Below the pieces are notes generated by a model. It did not search any database. It was given only the letters and a program-made list of their open reading frames with translations, and was not told the origin of the DNA. From IMG/VR virus record IMGVR_UViG_3300037882_003354, positions 186,001-250,000 of that record: a DNA stretch of 64,000 nt. One strand, 5' to 3'. This document shows positions 34,301 through 43,600 of the stretch, in pieces (the first letter of the stretch is position 1; every line of letters starts with the position of its first letter). The DNA comes from a virus. Made by a program: the position numbers and the translations under genes.

Positions 34301-34412
34301 AACAAATAATGCGACGTCGTTGTCGCCCAACTTTAACTCCTCACAATTTTCTCTGTCATCTGATCCTATATCACGAAAAAGACTGGGACTCCCAGCAATA
34401 ACCAAAATATAA
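31335..34412 (+). CDS. Large baseplate hub-type protein, 1025 aa
   Basis: Lies between gp53 and gp5. Residues 55-310 are beta-rich and look like a tail-tube-like or gp27-like hub domain (RFDMFIDHVEIETLMAFNTDGG, YVFGFTGLEVSVTERGTRYMCSAVPFNE). Residues 410-560 form a second conserved block (NIHDCITSIIRDSEYVINILRTLG, YNYIYTGQNIDVLDFKLNFNTLFFEAIPSG), and 600-710 a third with LGDPFYLSTGGIGNY and the FSGIYRVLKVVSNFKDGVFKQELEI strand. From residue 730 on it is low-complexity Ser/Gly/Ala/Leu with a 49-bp direct repeat. It probably fills the gp27 hub role, with a long flexible tail. The hub role is inferred. Confidence 0.6.
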   Translation: MAGFNASTQGIPKSERDKLNGVYSSDITIKNPKIEPVVITPIVQAPPSPASTSNVLNKYRSVSYKFTLAALSSYGVNDPNSYRASTLDFVILQSGGKGTNGTNSTKLQVDKRANAETSFDEQMNAINERASQRDNDVTKEIIQGFNKNSPGRFDMFIDHVEIETLMAFNTDGGVTLPTSIKFEVNEPYSINGFIEALHVNAIAAGYLSYTQASFLLKMEFIGYPDDVALPDPEPVANSTRYFVFGFTGLEVSVTERGTRYMCSAVPFNERAYGQPNVLKNSITATGDTVGASLTDFFKQLNAQIEKSDLATRVRSNSHNKYDIKFQTWDEQTGFSFTNQPDSKIYKSPIVNRDTGGEKPAMPDPQTTNMSNATRVENKPASSQTSAAQASAESRGSRNTIKSSPTINFEAGVNIHDCITSIIRDSEYVINILRTLGQTNNPDKFGMVDYFMVKLEVTNQNIIDDLSKEPYKNYTYVVAPYRMHYTRIPNYGSMIKDTAGLLPIARRTYNYIYTGQNIDVLDFKLNFNTLFFEAIPSGMGANSNPSVKDGAAPAKNIETQRTTQDTTPSLLSENPQARSLVDPSLTMGAGIRGNQPQSSDPYAVLASGMHNAIVDSKASMLTGSISILGDPFYLSTGGIGNYNPKPGVRGETQDGEADQNFSEVLININFRNPVDIGDDGFLKFRDGLVPFSGIYRVLKVVSNFKDGVFKQELEIVRVPGNIGNSLTKTDIQNQTVSAPKPEDTGATDTSRAVEVVSSSGTSGSGFRPSAGSLLSLLSRGLPSVGLPGSLSNFTAALGGLGGSAQSLLTQASGAVTNGIGNLTSSVTGLGSNLSSSFGGSAQSLLTQASGAVTTGVGNLSSAVGAFGSSIPGGLAQSASGLRLSAQGLGLTSTDPATVAAGFGINASQISGLSENLESKAISQLASLNRNIPVDTNIGVALDQGVIFDNLNKYNLSNLPATPPFSTAPAAALDPAYKTVASSGNLLNTNLTNNATSLSPNFNSSQFSLSSDPISRKRLGLPAITKI
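33732..33891 (+). repeat. 49-bp perfect direct repeat, 111-bp period
   Basis: The 49 bases at 33732-33780 recur identically at 33843-33891 within the hub-type gene, encoding GGSAQSLLTQASGAVT twice. The spacing of 111 bp keeps the frame (37 residues). Confidence 0.9.
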
Positions 34413-34413
34413 C

Positions 34414-36648
34414 ATGCCATTTGAAAAACGCACACGAAGTAAATTACCCAGCTCAGGTCCTTTCCTTGCCGAAGTCACCAATCACCTGGATCCCACCTAC
34501 ATGGGAGGATTAGAGGTTGCCCTGGTACGTGGCGTGCCCAATGACGTGGAATTGCAATCCAACACCTTCCATGTGCGATATTTGAACCCTTTTTATGGTG
34601 TGACGTCAGTGAGGTTTGAAGGTAACAACAGCGGCGAGTTTAATGACGTACAAAAAAGTTACGGCATGTGGATGATACCACCTGATGTGGGCAGCACCGT
34701 GATGGTGATTTTTATCAACGGAGACACCAATCAAGGATTTTGGATAGGGTGCATCCAGGACAAATATCAAAACCACATGGTACCGGGCATTGCTGCAAGC
34801 ATGGAGACTGCGCTGACAGAAGAACAGCGTAAGAAATATGGAACCACGTACCTGCCAGTAGCAGAGTTCAACAAGAAAACACACCTGCCCAACAATCCCA
34901 ACATAGAAAAAATACCCAAACCAGTGCATCCGTTTGCTGACAGGCTGCTGGCGCAGGGACTATTGCTGGACACCATCCGTGGAGTGACGTCTAGTTCTGC
35001 CAGGCGTGAAGTGCCCAGTGGTGTATTTGGAATCAGTACCCCGGGCCCATTGGACACCCGCCCGGGTGCCAAACGCGGAAAAGTTGGATATGCTGGAAAT
35101 TTGCAAGCTCCCGTGAGTCGTCTGGGTGGCAGCACGTTTGTCATGGATGACGGAGACGTTAACGGACAAAATGAGCTGGTGCGCATACGTACCAGGACAG
35201 GGCATCAGATTTTGTTACACAACAGCCAAGATTTAATCTACATAGCCAACAGCAAGGGCACAGCCTGGATCGAGTTGACCTCCAACGGCAAGATCGACAT
35301 GTATGCAGCAGATTCTGTCAGCATACACACTGAAAAAGATTTTAACTTCCGTGCCGACCGAGACATTAATCTGGAAGCTGGCCGCAACATCAACATGTCG
35401 GCTGACAAGAACATGGAAACCAACATCACTGGATTCTACAACCTAATCATTGATGATTATGCCAAAATAGCCATCAAGAATAACAAAGACGAAACCATCG
35501 GCGGTAGTCATAAATTGACCACAGTATTGGATCAAGACATCTTGGTTGGTCAACAACTGACCATTAATTCGGCAGGTGGTATCGACATCGCAGCATCAGC
35601 AGATGTCAAACAGGCGGCTGGTGCCAGCTTCAGTGTATCTGCGTCTGGCCAATATCGTGAATCGGCTGCGCAAATTCACATGAACGGTCCTGTCGCGGCC
35701 ACGCCGGGCACGGCTGATGCGGCGGAGGTTCCGCCCAGATTGCCTAGATTCAGCCTGCCGGGCAGGTCTTCCAGTGCAGGATGGGCCAACGGTAATTTTT
35801 ACAAAAGCAGCAGCATACGCAGTATCATGCAACGAGTGCCCACACACGAGCCCTGGGATCAGCATGAAAATATCAATCCGGAAAAATTCAGTCCAGATGC
35901 CACTGACGTCACCCGTGTTGACAGAAGTGATTCTGGATTGCCACCCACCAATTTGAGCAGCCAGACATCGGCCAATCAGCCAGACAATGTTCCAGGCACC
36001 TGCGATCCGGAAAATGCCAAGGAAATTGGGGCACCAGCGGCTCAACAAGGCATCAGTGCCCTCAAGGCTGCCTGTACCAAGTTGGGACTCACCTCGCCAT
36101 ATGCTGTTGCATCGTTATTGGGCATAGCCGGTGGCGAATGTCGTTGGAAATTGGTCGAGGAAAACTTTAATTACAAAGCAGACCGACTGCTGGCGGTCTT
36201 CCCCAGTGTGTTCAAGGGTGATGTGGCACTGGCACAGCAATATGCTGGTAATCCCAATAACACGTTACCTGAACTGTTGTACGGATACCAAACCACCAAG
36301 GGCAAGGGATTGGGCAACACACAACCTGGCGATGGCGCCAAGTTCATAGGTCGCGGATATTTACAATTGACCGGTCGCTACAACTATAACAAATATTCAA
36401 AACTCATGTTCAGTAAAGGTTTAGTTTCTTCTGAGACCGCGTTGGTAGACGATCCAGCATTATTAAACACGCCGGAGATTGCTGCACAGGTCAGTGTGTT
36501 GTACCTACTGGATCGTTGCAAAGCAGATCAAACAGATCCGGGGTATGTAGAAAAAGCAATTGAGTCGGTGGGCAAGTGCACACCTGACATATACGCCAAG
36601 AAGAAGGGATTTTATTCTTGTTTCTTGGCCCAATTGCAGTCGGCATGA
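34414..36648 (+). CDS. 5: Baseplate hub spike/tail lysozyme gp5 with C-terminal GH19-like domain
   Basis: Membrane-piercing spike. Residues 15-120 form the OB-fold (FLAEVTNHLDPTYMGGLEVALV to GDTNQGFWIGCIQD). Residues 260-420 form the VgrG/gp5 beta-helix (TRTGHQILLHNSQDLIYIANSKG, then INLEAGRNINMSADKNMETN). After a Pro/Ser linker, residues 530-744 are a GH19 chitinase/lysozyme-like domain: AGGECRWKLVEENFNY with candidate catalytic Glu575, and IGRGYLQLTGRYNYNKYS, the GH19 signature. T4 gp5 instead has a GH24-type lysozyme between OB-fold and helix, so the enzyme has been replaced and moved. It starts 1 nt after the previous stop. Confidence 0.92.
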   Translation: MPFEKRTRSKLPSSGPFLAEVTNHLDPTYMGGLEVALVRGVPNDVELQSNTFHVRYLNPFYGVTSVRFEGNNSGEFNDVQKSYGMWMIPPDVGSTVMVIFINGDTNQGFWIGCIQDKYQNHMVPGIAASMETALTEEQRKKYGTTYLPVAEFNKKTHLPNNPNIEKIPKPVHPFADRLLAQGLLLDTIRGVTSSSARREVPSGVFGISTPGPLDTRPGAKRGKVGYAGNLQAPVSRLGGSTFVMDDGDVNGQNELVRIRTRTGHQILLHNSQDLIYIANSKGTAWIELTSNGKIDMYAADSVSIHTEKDFNFRADRDINLEAGRNINMSADKNMETNITGFYNLIIDDYAKIAIKNNKDETIGGSHKLTTVLDQDILVGQQLTINSAGGIDIAASADVKQAAGASFSVSASGQYRESAAQIHMNGPVAATPGTADAAEVPPRLPRFSLPGRSSSAGWANGNFYKSSSIRSIMQRVPTHEPWDQHENINPEKFSPDATDVTRVDRSDSGLPPTNLSSQTSANQPDNVPGTCDPENAKEIGAPAAQQGISALKAACTKLGLTSPYAVASLLGIAGGECRWKLVEENFNYKADRLLAVFPSVFKGDVALAQQYAGNPNNTLPELLYGYQTTKGKGLGNTQPGDGAKFIGRGYLQLTGRYNYNKYSKLMFSKGLVSSETALVDDPALLNTPEIAAQVSVLYLLDRCKADQTDPGYVEKAIESVGKCTPDIYAKKKGFYSCFLAQLQSA

Positions 36649-36674
36649 TGCCATTGGACCGCAAATTTTACAAC

Positions 36675-36682
36675 AATAAATA
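36675..36682 (+). promoter_or_regulatory. Late promoter box AATAAATA
   Basis: NNTAAATA box in the 38-nt gap between gp5 and gp25, ending 4 nt before the gp25 ATG. No ribosome site is present. Confidence 0.55.
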
Positions 36683-36686
36683 GATC

Positions 36687-37124
36687 ATGCCATACAAAAA
36701 TTTTGAAATCACCGGTCCGGGTTCTGTTGAACAACGTGCGCAAAAGCAAAATCAATTCTATAAAGGATTTAGTTCTGCAGGCACAAAGAAATCCGGCACC
36801 AAATTATACGACTTTGATCTGGTCAAACAGGACATAATAAATCAATTCAACACTCGGCGCGGTGAGCGAGTGATGAATCCCAACTTCGGCAGTATCATCT
36901 GGGACCTGATGATGGAACCACTGACTGACGATGTCAGGGATGCATTGTCCAACGACATCACTACCATTTGTAATTCAGATCCCAGGGTCACCCCAACTCA
37001 GATCAAGCTCACTGAATATGACATGGGATATGTGTTGGAATTAACGCTGTTGCTCAACGGCACTGATCAAAGCAGCAATCTGCGACTGACATTCGACCAA
37101 AAAATTGGTCTTGGTGTACAATAA
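36687..37124 (+). CDS. 25: Baseplate wedge subunit gp25
   Basis: Small wedge protein that helps start sheath assembly. 145 aa (T4 gp25: 132). The family core is very clear: LYDFDLVKQDIINQFNTRRGERVMNPNFGSIIWDLMMEPLTDDVRDALSND, then YVLELTLLLNGTDQSSNLRLTFD at the end. The first 35 residues (SVEQRAQKQNQFYKGFSSAGTKKSG) are a small extension. No Shine-Dalgarno before the ATG; the late box ends 4 nt upstream. Confidence 0.96.
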   Translation: MPYKNFEITGPGSVEQRAQKQNQFYKGFSSAGTKKSGTKLYDFDLVKQDIINQFNTRRGERVMNPNFGSIIWDLMMEPLTDDVRDALSNDITTICNSDPRVTPTQIKLTEYDMGYVLELTLLLNGTDQSSNLRLTFDQKIGLGVQ

Positions 37125-37144
37125 TATACCCAGATTATTGATGT

Positions 37145-37152
37145 AATAAATA
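37145..37152 (+). promoter_or_regulatory. Late promoter box AATAAATA
   Basis: NNTAAATA box in the 48-nt gap between gp25 and gp6, 20 nt before the gp6 ATG. Confidence 0.55.
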
Positions 37153-37172
37153 TAGTATCAACTAAAATCCCT

Positions 37173-40100
37173 ATGATTCCATCAACTAATACAAAACTTC
37201 TAGTGGCTGAAGACTGGAAAAAGATTTACCAATCTTTCCGCAATGCAGACTTTCAGAGTTATGACTTTGAAACACTGCGCCGCACCATGATTTCATATCT
37301 TGAGGAAAATTATCCTGAAGATTTTAACGATTATATCGACAGCAGCGAATATATTGCCCTTATAGACGTCATTGCATATCTGGGACAAAACCTTAGTTTC
37401 CGTATTGATTTAAACGCTCGTGAAAACTTTCTAGAAACCGCTCAACGCAGGGACAGCATCTTGCGCTTGGCGCAATTGATCAGCTATGCACCTTCTAGAA
37501 ACACACCAGCGTCGGGATTTTTAAAAGTCACAGCAATATCCACCACAGACAACGTCATTGATTCCAATGGCATCAACTTGGCCAACACCACCATCAGTTG
37601 GAACGATCCAACCAACATCAGCTGGTATCAACAATTTATTGGAATATTAAACTCTGCCATGAGTGGTAGTTTTGTATTTGGCAAGCCTTATGACAGAAAT
37701 ACCATTGATGGTGTGCTCACTGAACAATATAGAATTGCCAGTGCAAACACCGATGTTTCCATCTATAGTTTTTTGTCCAACATTGGTGGCACGTCCATGA
37801 ATTTTGAAATCGTGCCAGCCACGTTCTCGGGACAAAGCTACATTTATGAAGAAGCGCCCAGGCCAGCCAATACATTTAGTTTTATATATCAGAATGACAA
37901 TCAAGGATCAGGCAGTGCAAATACTGGATTCTTCACACACTTCCGTCAGGGATCGTTGAGTACATCTCAATTTAGCATACCTGCTCCAGTGCCCAATCAA
38001 ATCATTGGAGTCAATACACCCAACATTAACAAGACAGATGTCTGGTTATGGCAGTTGGATGCAACAGGTGTATACGACAATGTATGGACCAAGGTTCCTG
38101 ACATTGTGGGCAACAACATCATCTACAATAGTTTAGACAAGAATATTAGAAATATATACAGCGTTTCCTCACGCGATCAAGACCAGATTGATTTAAACTT
38201 TGCAGATGGTAGTTTTGGCAACCTGCCCAAGGGAAATTTCAGGTTATTCTACCGCCAGAGTAATGGATTGACCTATTCCATCAAACCAGAGCAGATGAGC
38301 GGGGTAGTGGTTGATGTATCGTACTTTAATAAATCAGGACAACGACAGGTATTGACCATGACCATGGGTCTGCAATACACAGTGAACAACAGCTCGGGTC
38401 CTGAGACCAACGCCAGCATACAGAATAAAGCACCGCAGGCCTACTACACTCAAAATCGCATGGTCACAGCGGAAGACTACAATATTGCACCATTGACTGT
38501 GGGAAATGACGTACTCAAGGTCAAAAGTGTCAATCGTGTGTCAAGTGGGCTCAGCAAATATTTTGATCTGAGCGACATCAGCGGAAAATATAGTAAAACA
38601 AACATCTTTGCCAATGACGGAATTTTATACAAAAAGGCTTACGAGCAAAATTTTGAATTTTCGTCTACCAATAGAAACGAAATTTTTTCAGTAATAAAAC
38701 AACAATTGGCTCCGGTAATAGCATCCGCGGCCATGCGGTCGTTTTACTTTGACTTGTACCCACGCCCAACCTTGGACTATGCCACACCTGATACATTTTA
38801 TTGGAAACAAGTTAATAAAACTTCAGGACAGAGTCGCGGATATTTTTATCAAGGCACCGGCGGCGTAGAGATTCCACAAAATGTGGGGGTGTTTTCCACT
38901 AGTAATTTGCGGCATGTGGAACCTGGGGCCCTGATAAAATTTAAACCACCTGCCGGAAAATATTTTTTACCCAATGGATCCGTGGTGTCTAAAATCAGTG
39001 GAAAAACATTAAATTATCTATGGGTTAAAGTCGTGCAGGTCATCGGCGATGGATCTAATTCTGGACAGGGCGCCCTGGATGATGGCACAGGTCCCATCAT
39101 ATTCAGCAATGCCATTGACAGTTCCTCTAGCCCAGTGGAAATTATCCCCAAATTCATCAGCACATTTTCATATACATTTGAATCTGCACTGGTAAATCTA
39201 TGCCTCAACCAACGTAATTTTGGATTGTCGTTTGACAAATTGTACCGAAAGTGGAATATTATTTCTGATTCCAACCTGGATTTATACAGGCCATTCAGCC
39301 TGGATCTTCAAAACGACACTGACAACGCCAGCAGAGATGCCAGTTGGCTGGTGTCGTTCACTTGGACTGGGAAAAGTTACAATGTGAGATATCGTAGTAT
39401 TGATTACATCTTTGAGAGTGCTGCGGAAACTGCATTTTTTGTAGATCCCAACTCCATCAATTACGACTTTGTCAACGACACAGTGATCAAGGATCGAATT
39501 GATGTATTATCAATCAACACGGCAGTACAACCTCTGCTGGCTGCCAGCACAGCCACCGTCGGCAGCGTGGGTAAAGATTATCAATGGCAGATTGACAATG
39601 CCATTGTAGAGGCTGACGGATACACTGAGCCCAAGAAGGTCAAGGTTAGTTTTTATGATTACAATAATGCTGGGCAGATAAGTGATCCGGATGCGTTCGT
39701 CAACATAGTGGAACCTTTGACCACCAGTACAGTCACTGGATTTTTAGATAAATTTGTTTATTTTCAAAAGGCAGCAGGGACCACTGGATATTCATTAGTT
39801 GATGGTGAACAGTTTTCAGCATACCCCACGCCGGATGATGTGCCCAGGGCTGTGTTGGAACTTGCGCAGTCTGGTGATCTTTATTATTTTTATGACCCTG
39901 CTTATAATGTCATCAACAGTTACTCCACTGGCGTCACCACCTGGATTTATGAGGACAGCTATATTGCCTATCCAGGACGCGACACATTAAAATTTCATTA
40001 TGTGCACAACAGCGGTGAAGACAAACGCATTGACCCCAGCAAGAGCAACATAATAGATGTCTACTTGTTGACGGCCACCTACGATACCAATTACAGAAAC

Positions 40101-40619
40101 TGGCTGCTGACTGGATCGGGATTGGAGCCAGCATCTCCCACTAGCCAGGGTCTAGAACAAAATTACTCAGCCTTGCTAGAACCAATAAAAACCATCAGTG
40201 ATGAAATGGTTTTCCAACCCGTAAAATACAAAGTGTTATTTGGCAGCCAGGCTGCACCCAGTTTACAAGCCACATTTAAAGCCGTGAGAAATTCCAGCAG
40301 ACCAGTCAGTGATAACGATCTCAAGACTCGTATACTTGATGCCATACAAAACTTTTTCACGCTGGATAATTGGGACTTTGGTCAAAGTTTTTACTTTAGT
40401 GAATTATCCACCTATGTGATGAATTTATTAACACCTGACATCACTAATTTTATCATAGTGCCCAAGACATCCAGCAACTTTGGTAGTTTGTATGAGATTG
40501 CATGTTTAAGCAACGAAATTTTTATTAATGGTGCAACGGTGTCGGATATCGAAATTATTGATGCCATCACTGCGTCACAATTGAAGACGTCATCCATCGT
40601 AACCAGTAGCGGAAGTTAA
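37173..40619 (+). CDS. 6: Baseplate wedge subunit gp6
   Basis: Forms the inner ring of the baseplate with gp25, gp53 and gp7. The N-terminal 160 residues are the conserved part: DWKKIYQSFRNADFQSYDFETLRRTMISYLEENYPEDFNDYIDSSEYIALIDVIAYLGQNLSFRIDLNARENFLETAQRRDSILRLA in pieces. The C-terminal half has the gp6 dimerisation-type region (PVKYKVLFGSQAAPSLQATF, NDLKTRILDAIQNFFTLDNWDFGQSFYFSELSTYVM). At 1148 aa it is nearly twice T4 gp6 (660); the extra length lies in beta-rich inserts around residues 210-900. It ends 1 nt before the next gene, so they are translationally coupled. Confidence 0.92.
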   Translation: MIPSTNTKLLVAEDWKKIYQSFRNADFQSYDFETLRRTMISYLEENYPEDFNDYIDSSEYIALIDVIAYLGQNLSFRIDLNARENFLETAQRRDSILRLAQLISYAPSRNTPASGFLKVTAISTTDNVIDSNGINLANTTISWNDPTNISWYQQFIGILNSAMSGSFVFGKPYDRNTIDGVLTEQYRIASANTDVSIYSFLSNIGGTSMNFEIVPATFSGQSYIYEEAPRPANTFSFIYQNDNQGSGSANTGFFTHFRQGSLSTSQFSIPAPVPNQIIGVNTPNINKTDVWLWQLDATGVYDNVWTKVPDIVGNNIIYNSLDKNIRNIYSVSSRDQDQIDLNFADGSFGNLPKGNFRLFYRQSNGLTYSIKPEQMSGVVVDVSYFNKSGQRQVLTMTMGLQYTVNNSSGPETNASIQNKAPQAYYTQNRMVTAEDYNIAPLTVGNDVLKVKSVNRVSSGLSKYFDLSDISGKYSKTNIFANDGILYKKAYEQNFEFSSTNRNEIFSVIKQQLAPVIASAAMRSFYFDLYPRPTLDYATPDTFYWKQVNKTSGQSRGYFYQGTGGVEIPQNVGVFSTSNLRHVEPGALIKFKPPAGKYFLPNGSVVSKISGKTLNYLWVKVVQVIGDGSNSGQGALDDGTGPIIFSNAIDSSSSPVEIIPKFISTFSYTFESALVNLCLNQRNFGLSFDKLYRKWNIISDSNLDLYRPFSLDLQNDTDNASRDASWLVSFTWTGKSYNVRYRSIDYIFESAAETAFFVDPNSINYDFVNDTVIKDRIDVLSINTAVQPLLAASTATVGSVGKDYQWQIDNAIVEADGYTEPKKVKVSFYDYNNAGQISDPDAFVNIVEPLTTSTVTGFLDKFVYFQKAAGTTGYSLVDGEQFSAYPTPDDVPRAVLELAQSGDLYYFYDPAYNVINSYSTGVTTWIYEDSYIAYPGRDTLKFHYVHNSGEDKRIDPSKSNIIDVYLLTATYDTNYRNWLLTGSGLEPASPTSQGLEQNYSALLEPIKTISDEMVFQPVKYKVLFGSQAAPSLQATFKAVRNSSRPVSDNDLKTRILDAIQNFFTLDNWDFGQSFYFSELSTYVMNLLTPDITNFIIVPKTSSNFGSLYEIACLSNEIFINGATVSDIEIIDAITASQLKTSSIVTSSGS

Positions 40620-40620
40620 T

Positions 40621-43600
40621 ATGGCAACTAAGATCATTAAGTCAATCAATCTACTACCGGAATTTTTACGTTCGGAAAAAAATTCAAAATTTTTATCCAG
40701 CACAATTGATCAGCTGATTCAACCACCACAGCTGGAGCGTATAGACGGGTACATTGGATCAAAACTGACCCCCACTTATAATTCAACGTCTGATGTATAC
40801 ATACCTGAGTCGCTGCCACTGCGCCGGGACTATCAATTGGATCCTGCTCTGGTCATTAACGACGCTGCGGAAACGCCACGCGATGTCATTGCACTTGATG
40901 ACCTAATCAATGAAATAAAAACCAAAGGTGGGATAAACAACAATCTGGACCGAATGTTTCGTTCGGAGTTTTACTCCTACGACCCACACATCGATTGGGA
41001 TAAACTGATAAATTATGCGCAATACTACTGGTTGCCGGTCGGGCCAGACATAATTACAATCACCGGTCAGCAGAGTAATTCCACCAGCACCTATGTGGTT
41101 CGCGACAACCCGCAAGATTCGGCATTTATTTTCAACCCCAATGGGTTGATTGAGGATCCGTTGATCACCCTGTACAACGGCAGTACCTATCGCTTTGAAA
41201 TATCTTCCAAGCACAAGTTTTATATCAAGACAGCACCGTCTGAGGGATCCGACGATTTATATAATTTTGGTGTAACCAATAATGGCACCTCGAGTGGCAT
41301 CATTACACTTGTGGTAAATCAATACACACCCATGACGCTGTATTATGTGGCCGGGGATCAAAAATTTGCAGCTGGTGAGTTTGTAATCAAGGACATCACC
41401 CAAGATTCCGCTGTGGATGTTGATGCTGAAATTGTGGGTAAGAAGAATTATATATCAGGTACCGGCATCGCTCTAACCAATGGCATGAAGATTAAATTTG
41501 GTGGCGACGTTTCTCCAGTATATTATCAAAATAAAGAATTCTTTGTTGAAGGTGTGGGACGAGCCATTACATTGATCGATTATACAACATTGAATACTCC
41601 TGATCGAATTGCCTCGATCTTTGATGAAGACTTTGACGCAAATCCATTTGATGAATACCCCTTTGACAATTTTAAAAACCTACCATTAGCGCCTGAATAC
41701 ATGACTGTCAATCGTGGCAGTCGAGACCTAAACCCCTGGACACGATATAATCGTTGGGTGCATCGTGATGTCATAGAGCTTTCTGCCAAGTTCAATGGAC
41801 GCGAGCCAGTTTTCCCTCAAAAGCTGAGAGCCAAGCGGCCTATTATTGAATTTAAAGCCAATCTGGCGTTGTACAACTTTGGAACCCAGGCCATTGGCAG
41901 TGTCGACCTCATTGATACAGAGACCAAGGATGCATTCAGCACTGTGTCAGGATCTGCTGGCTATCATGTTGACGGGGTGTTGTTGCAACAAGGCCACCGA
42001 GTGATATTCAACGCAGATTCGGATGCTGATGTGCGCGGCAGGGTTTATCAGGTCAATTATGCAACTTATAATAAAAAACTGACTCTTGAACTCAAAATAG
42101 TCAGTGACACCGTGCCGGCTGCATTTTCGTCCACTGTGATTAATACTGGTGACACCTATGCCGGTACCAATTGGTGGTATGACGGGTCTGTTTGGAGATA
42201 CGCACAGCAGCACACCAGTCTGAATCAGCCACCTCTGTTTGATTTATTTGACAATCAGGGTTACAGTTATAGCGATCCTGATGAGTATTTGACAAATTTT
42301 TCCGGAAACAAGATTTTTTCTTACGAGGTCGGCACTGGTGCAACTGATGCAGTGTTGGGCATTCCGTTAAAATATCGCAATAGCGTGGGTGTTGGCAGTT
42401 ATCTGTTCAAGAATTATTTCATGACAGAATCCATTTCAATTACGGAAAATCAGACAGACTACACCATTCCCACGTCAATGGCCTACTGTAAGTTTGCGAA
42501 TGCAGCCGGAGATGTCTATAAAAATGTGTGGGCACCAGCAGAAGAATATCAGATCCCCATACTTCAATTTCAGGCCCTTGAGTCGTCCACAGCAAGTGTG
42601 GCCGTGACATGCATAGATGCGCCCAGCACCACTAACATGACAGTTGATGTATACGTGGATGACAACAAGTTACCGACGTCCCAATATACCACGTCAGTTG
42701 TTGCTGGCACTTATTTGGTTAATTTTACTACACTGATACCCACGGGCAGTCGAGTTTTATTCAAAATATACTCTGACAAGATTCCTAACGATCGCGGATA
42801 TTACGAAACACCCATAAGCCTTACCAACAACCCGTTGAACGGTGTGATTGAATCAATGACACTGTCAGACCTCGGCGATCATTTGCACACCATGGTGAAC
42901 AGAACTCCGTCGTTCTCTGGCCAAGTGCTGGGCAGCAATAACCTGCGGGATTTGTCTGACATAGAAAAATATGGATATAGACTGGTGTCCAACGCCAACC
43001 CCATGCCGTTTGCTCAAATGTTCATTGGAAAAAAAGAGCATAGCGCCGTTGATGCAATTGTCAAAGCAGGAGATCAGTATAATCAATTTAAGATGATACT
43101 ACTCAAGCAAATTTCATTGTTGAGTGAGCAAGTTAATCCTGTTGATGCACTTGACATTGCAATGAAGGAAATCAACAAAGATAAAGATTTACGCACTCCC
43201 TATTATTTGTCTGACATGATAGCATATGGCTCGGACAAGACTGTCAGGACTTGGAGAGTGGCCAACAGCCGCATCAAGCAATATTCCCTGTCGTCCTCCT
43301 TTGATCCATCTGTGTTGGGCATGCGTTCAGTGCTGGTCTATCTCAATGGTGAGCAATTGTTGTTGAATCAAGATTACTCGTTTGACACAGTTGACTCCTT
43401 GGTCACCCTGCTGGTTGATCTTAAAGTTGGCGATCAACTCACAGTCAATGATTATTATAGCACTATTGGTTGCTATGTTCCTCCGACCCCTACTAAATTG
43501 GGACTGTATCCAAAATATAGTCCTTCGAAGTTTTTAGATAATACCTATGCCAAGGAGCCCATCAACGTCATTCAAGGGCATGATGGCAGCATCATGGTGG

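Noticed and set aside
36640-36655. Short inverted repeat GGCATGATGCC at the end of gp5
   Set aside because: Only 4-5 bp with no T run, and the following gene is part of the same run; not a terminator.
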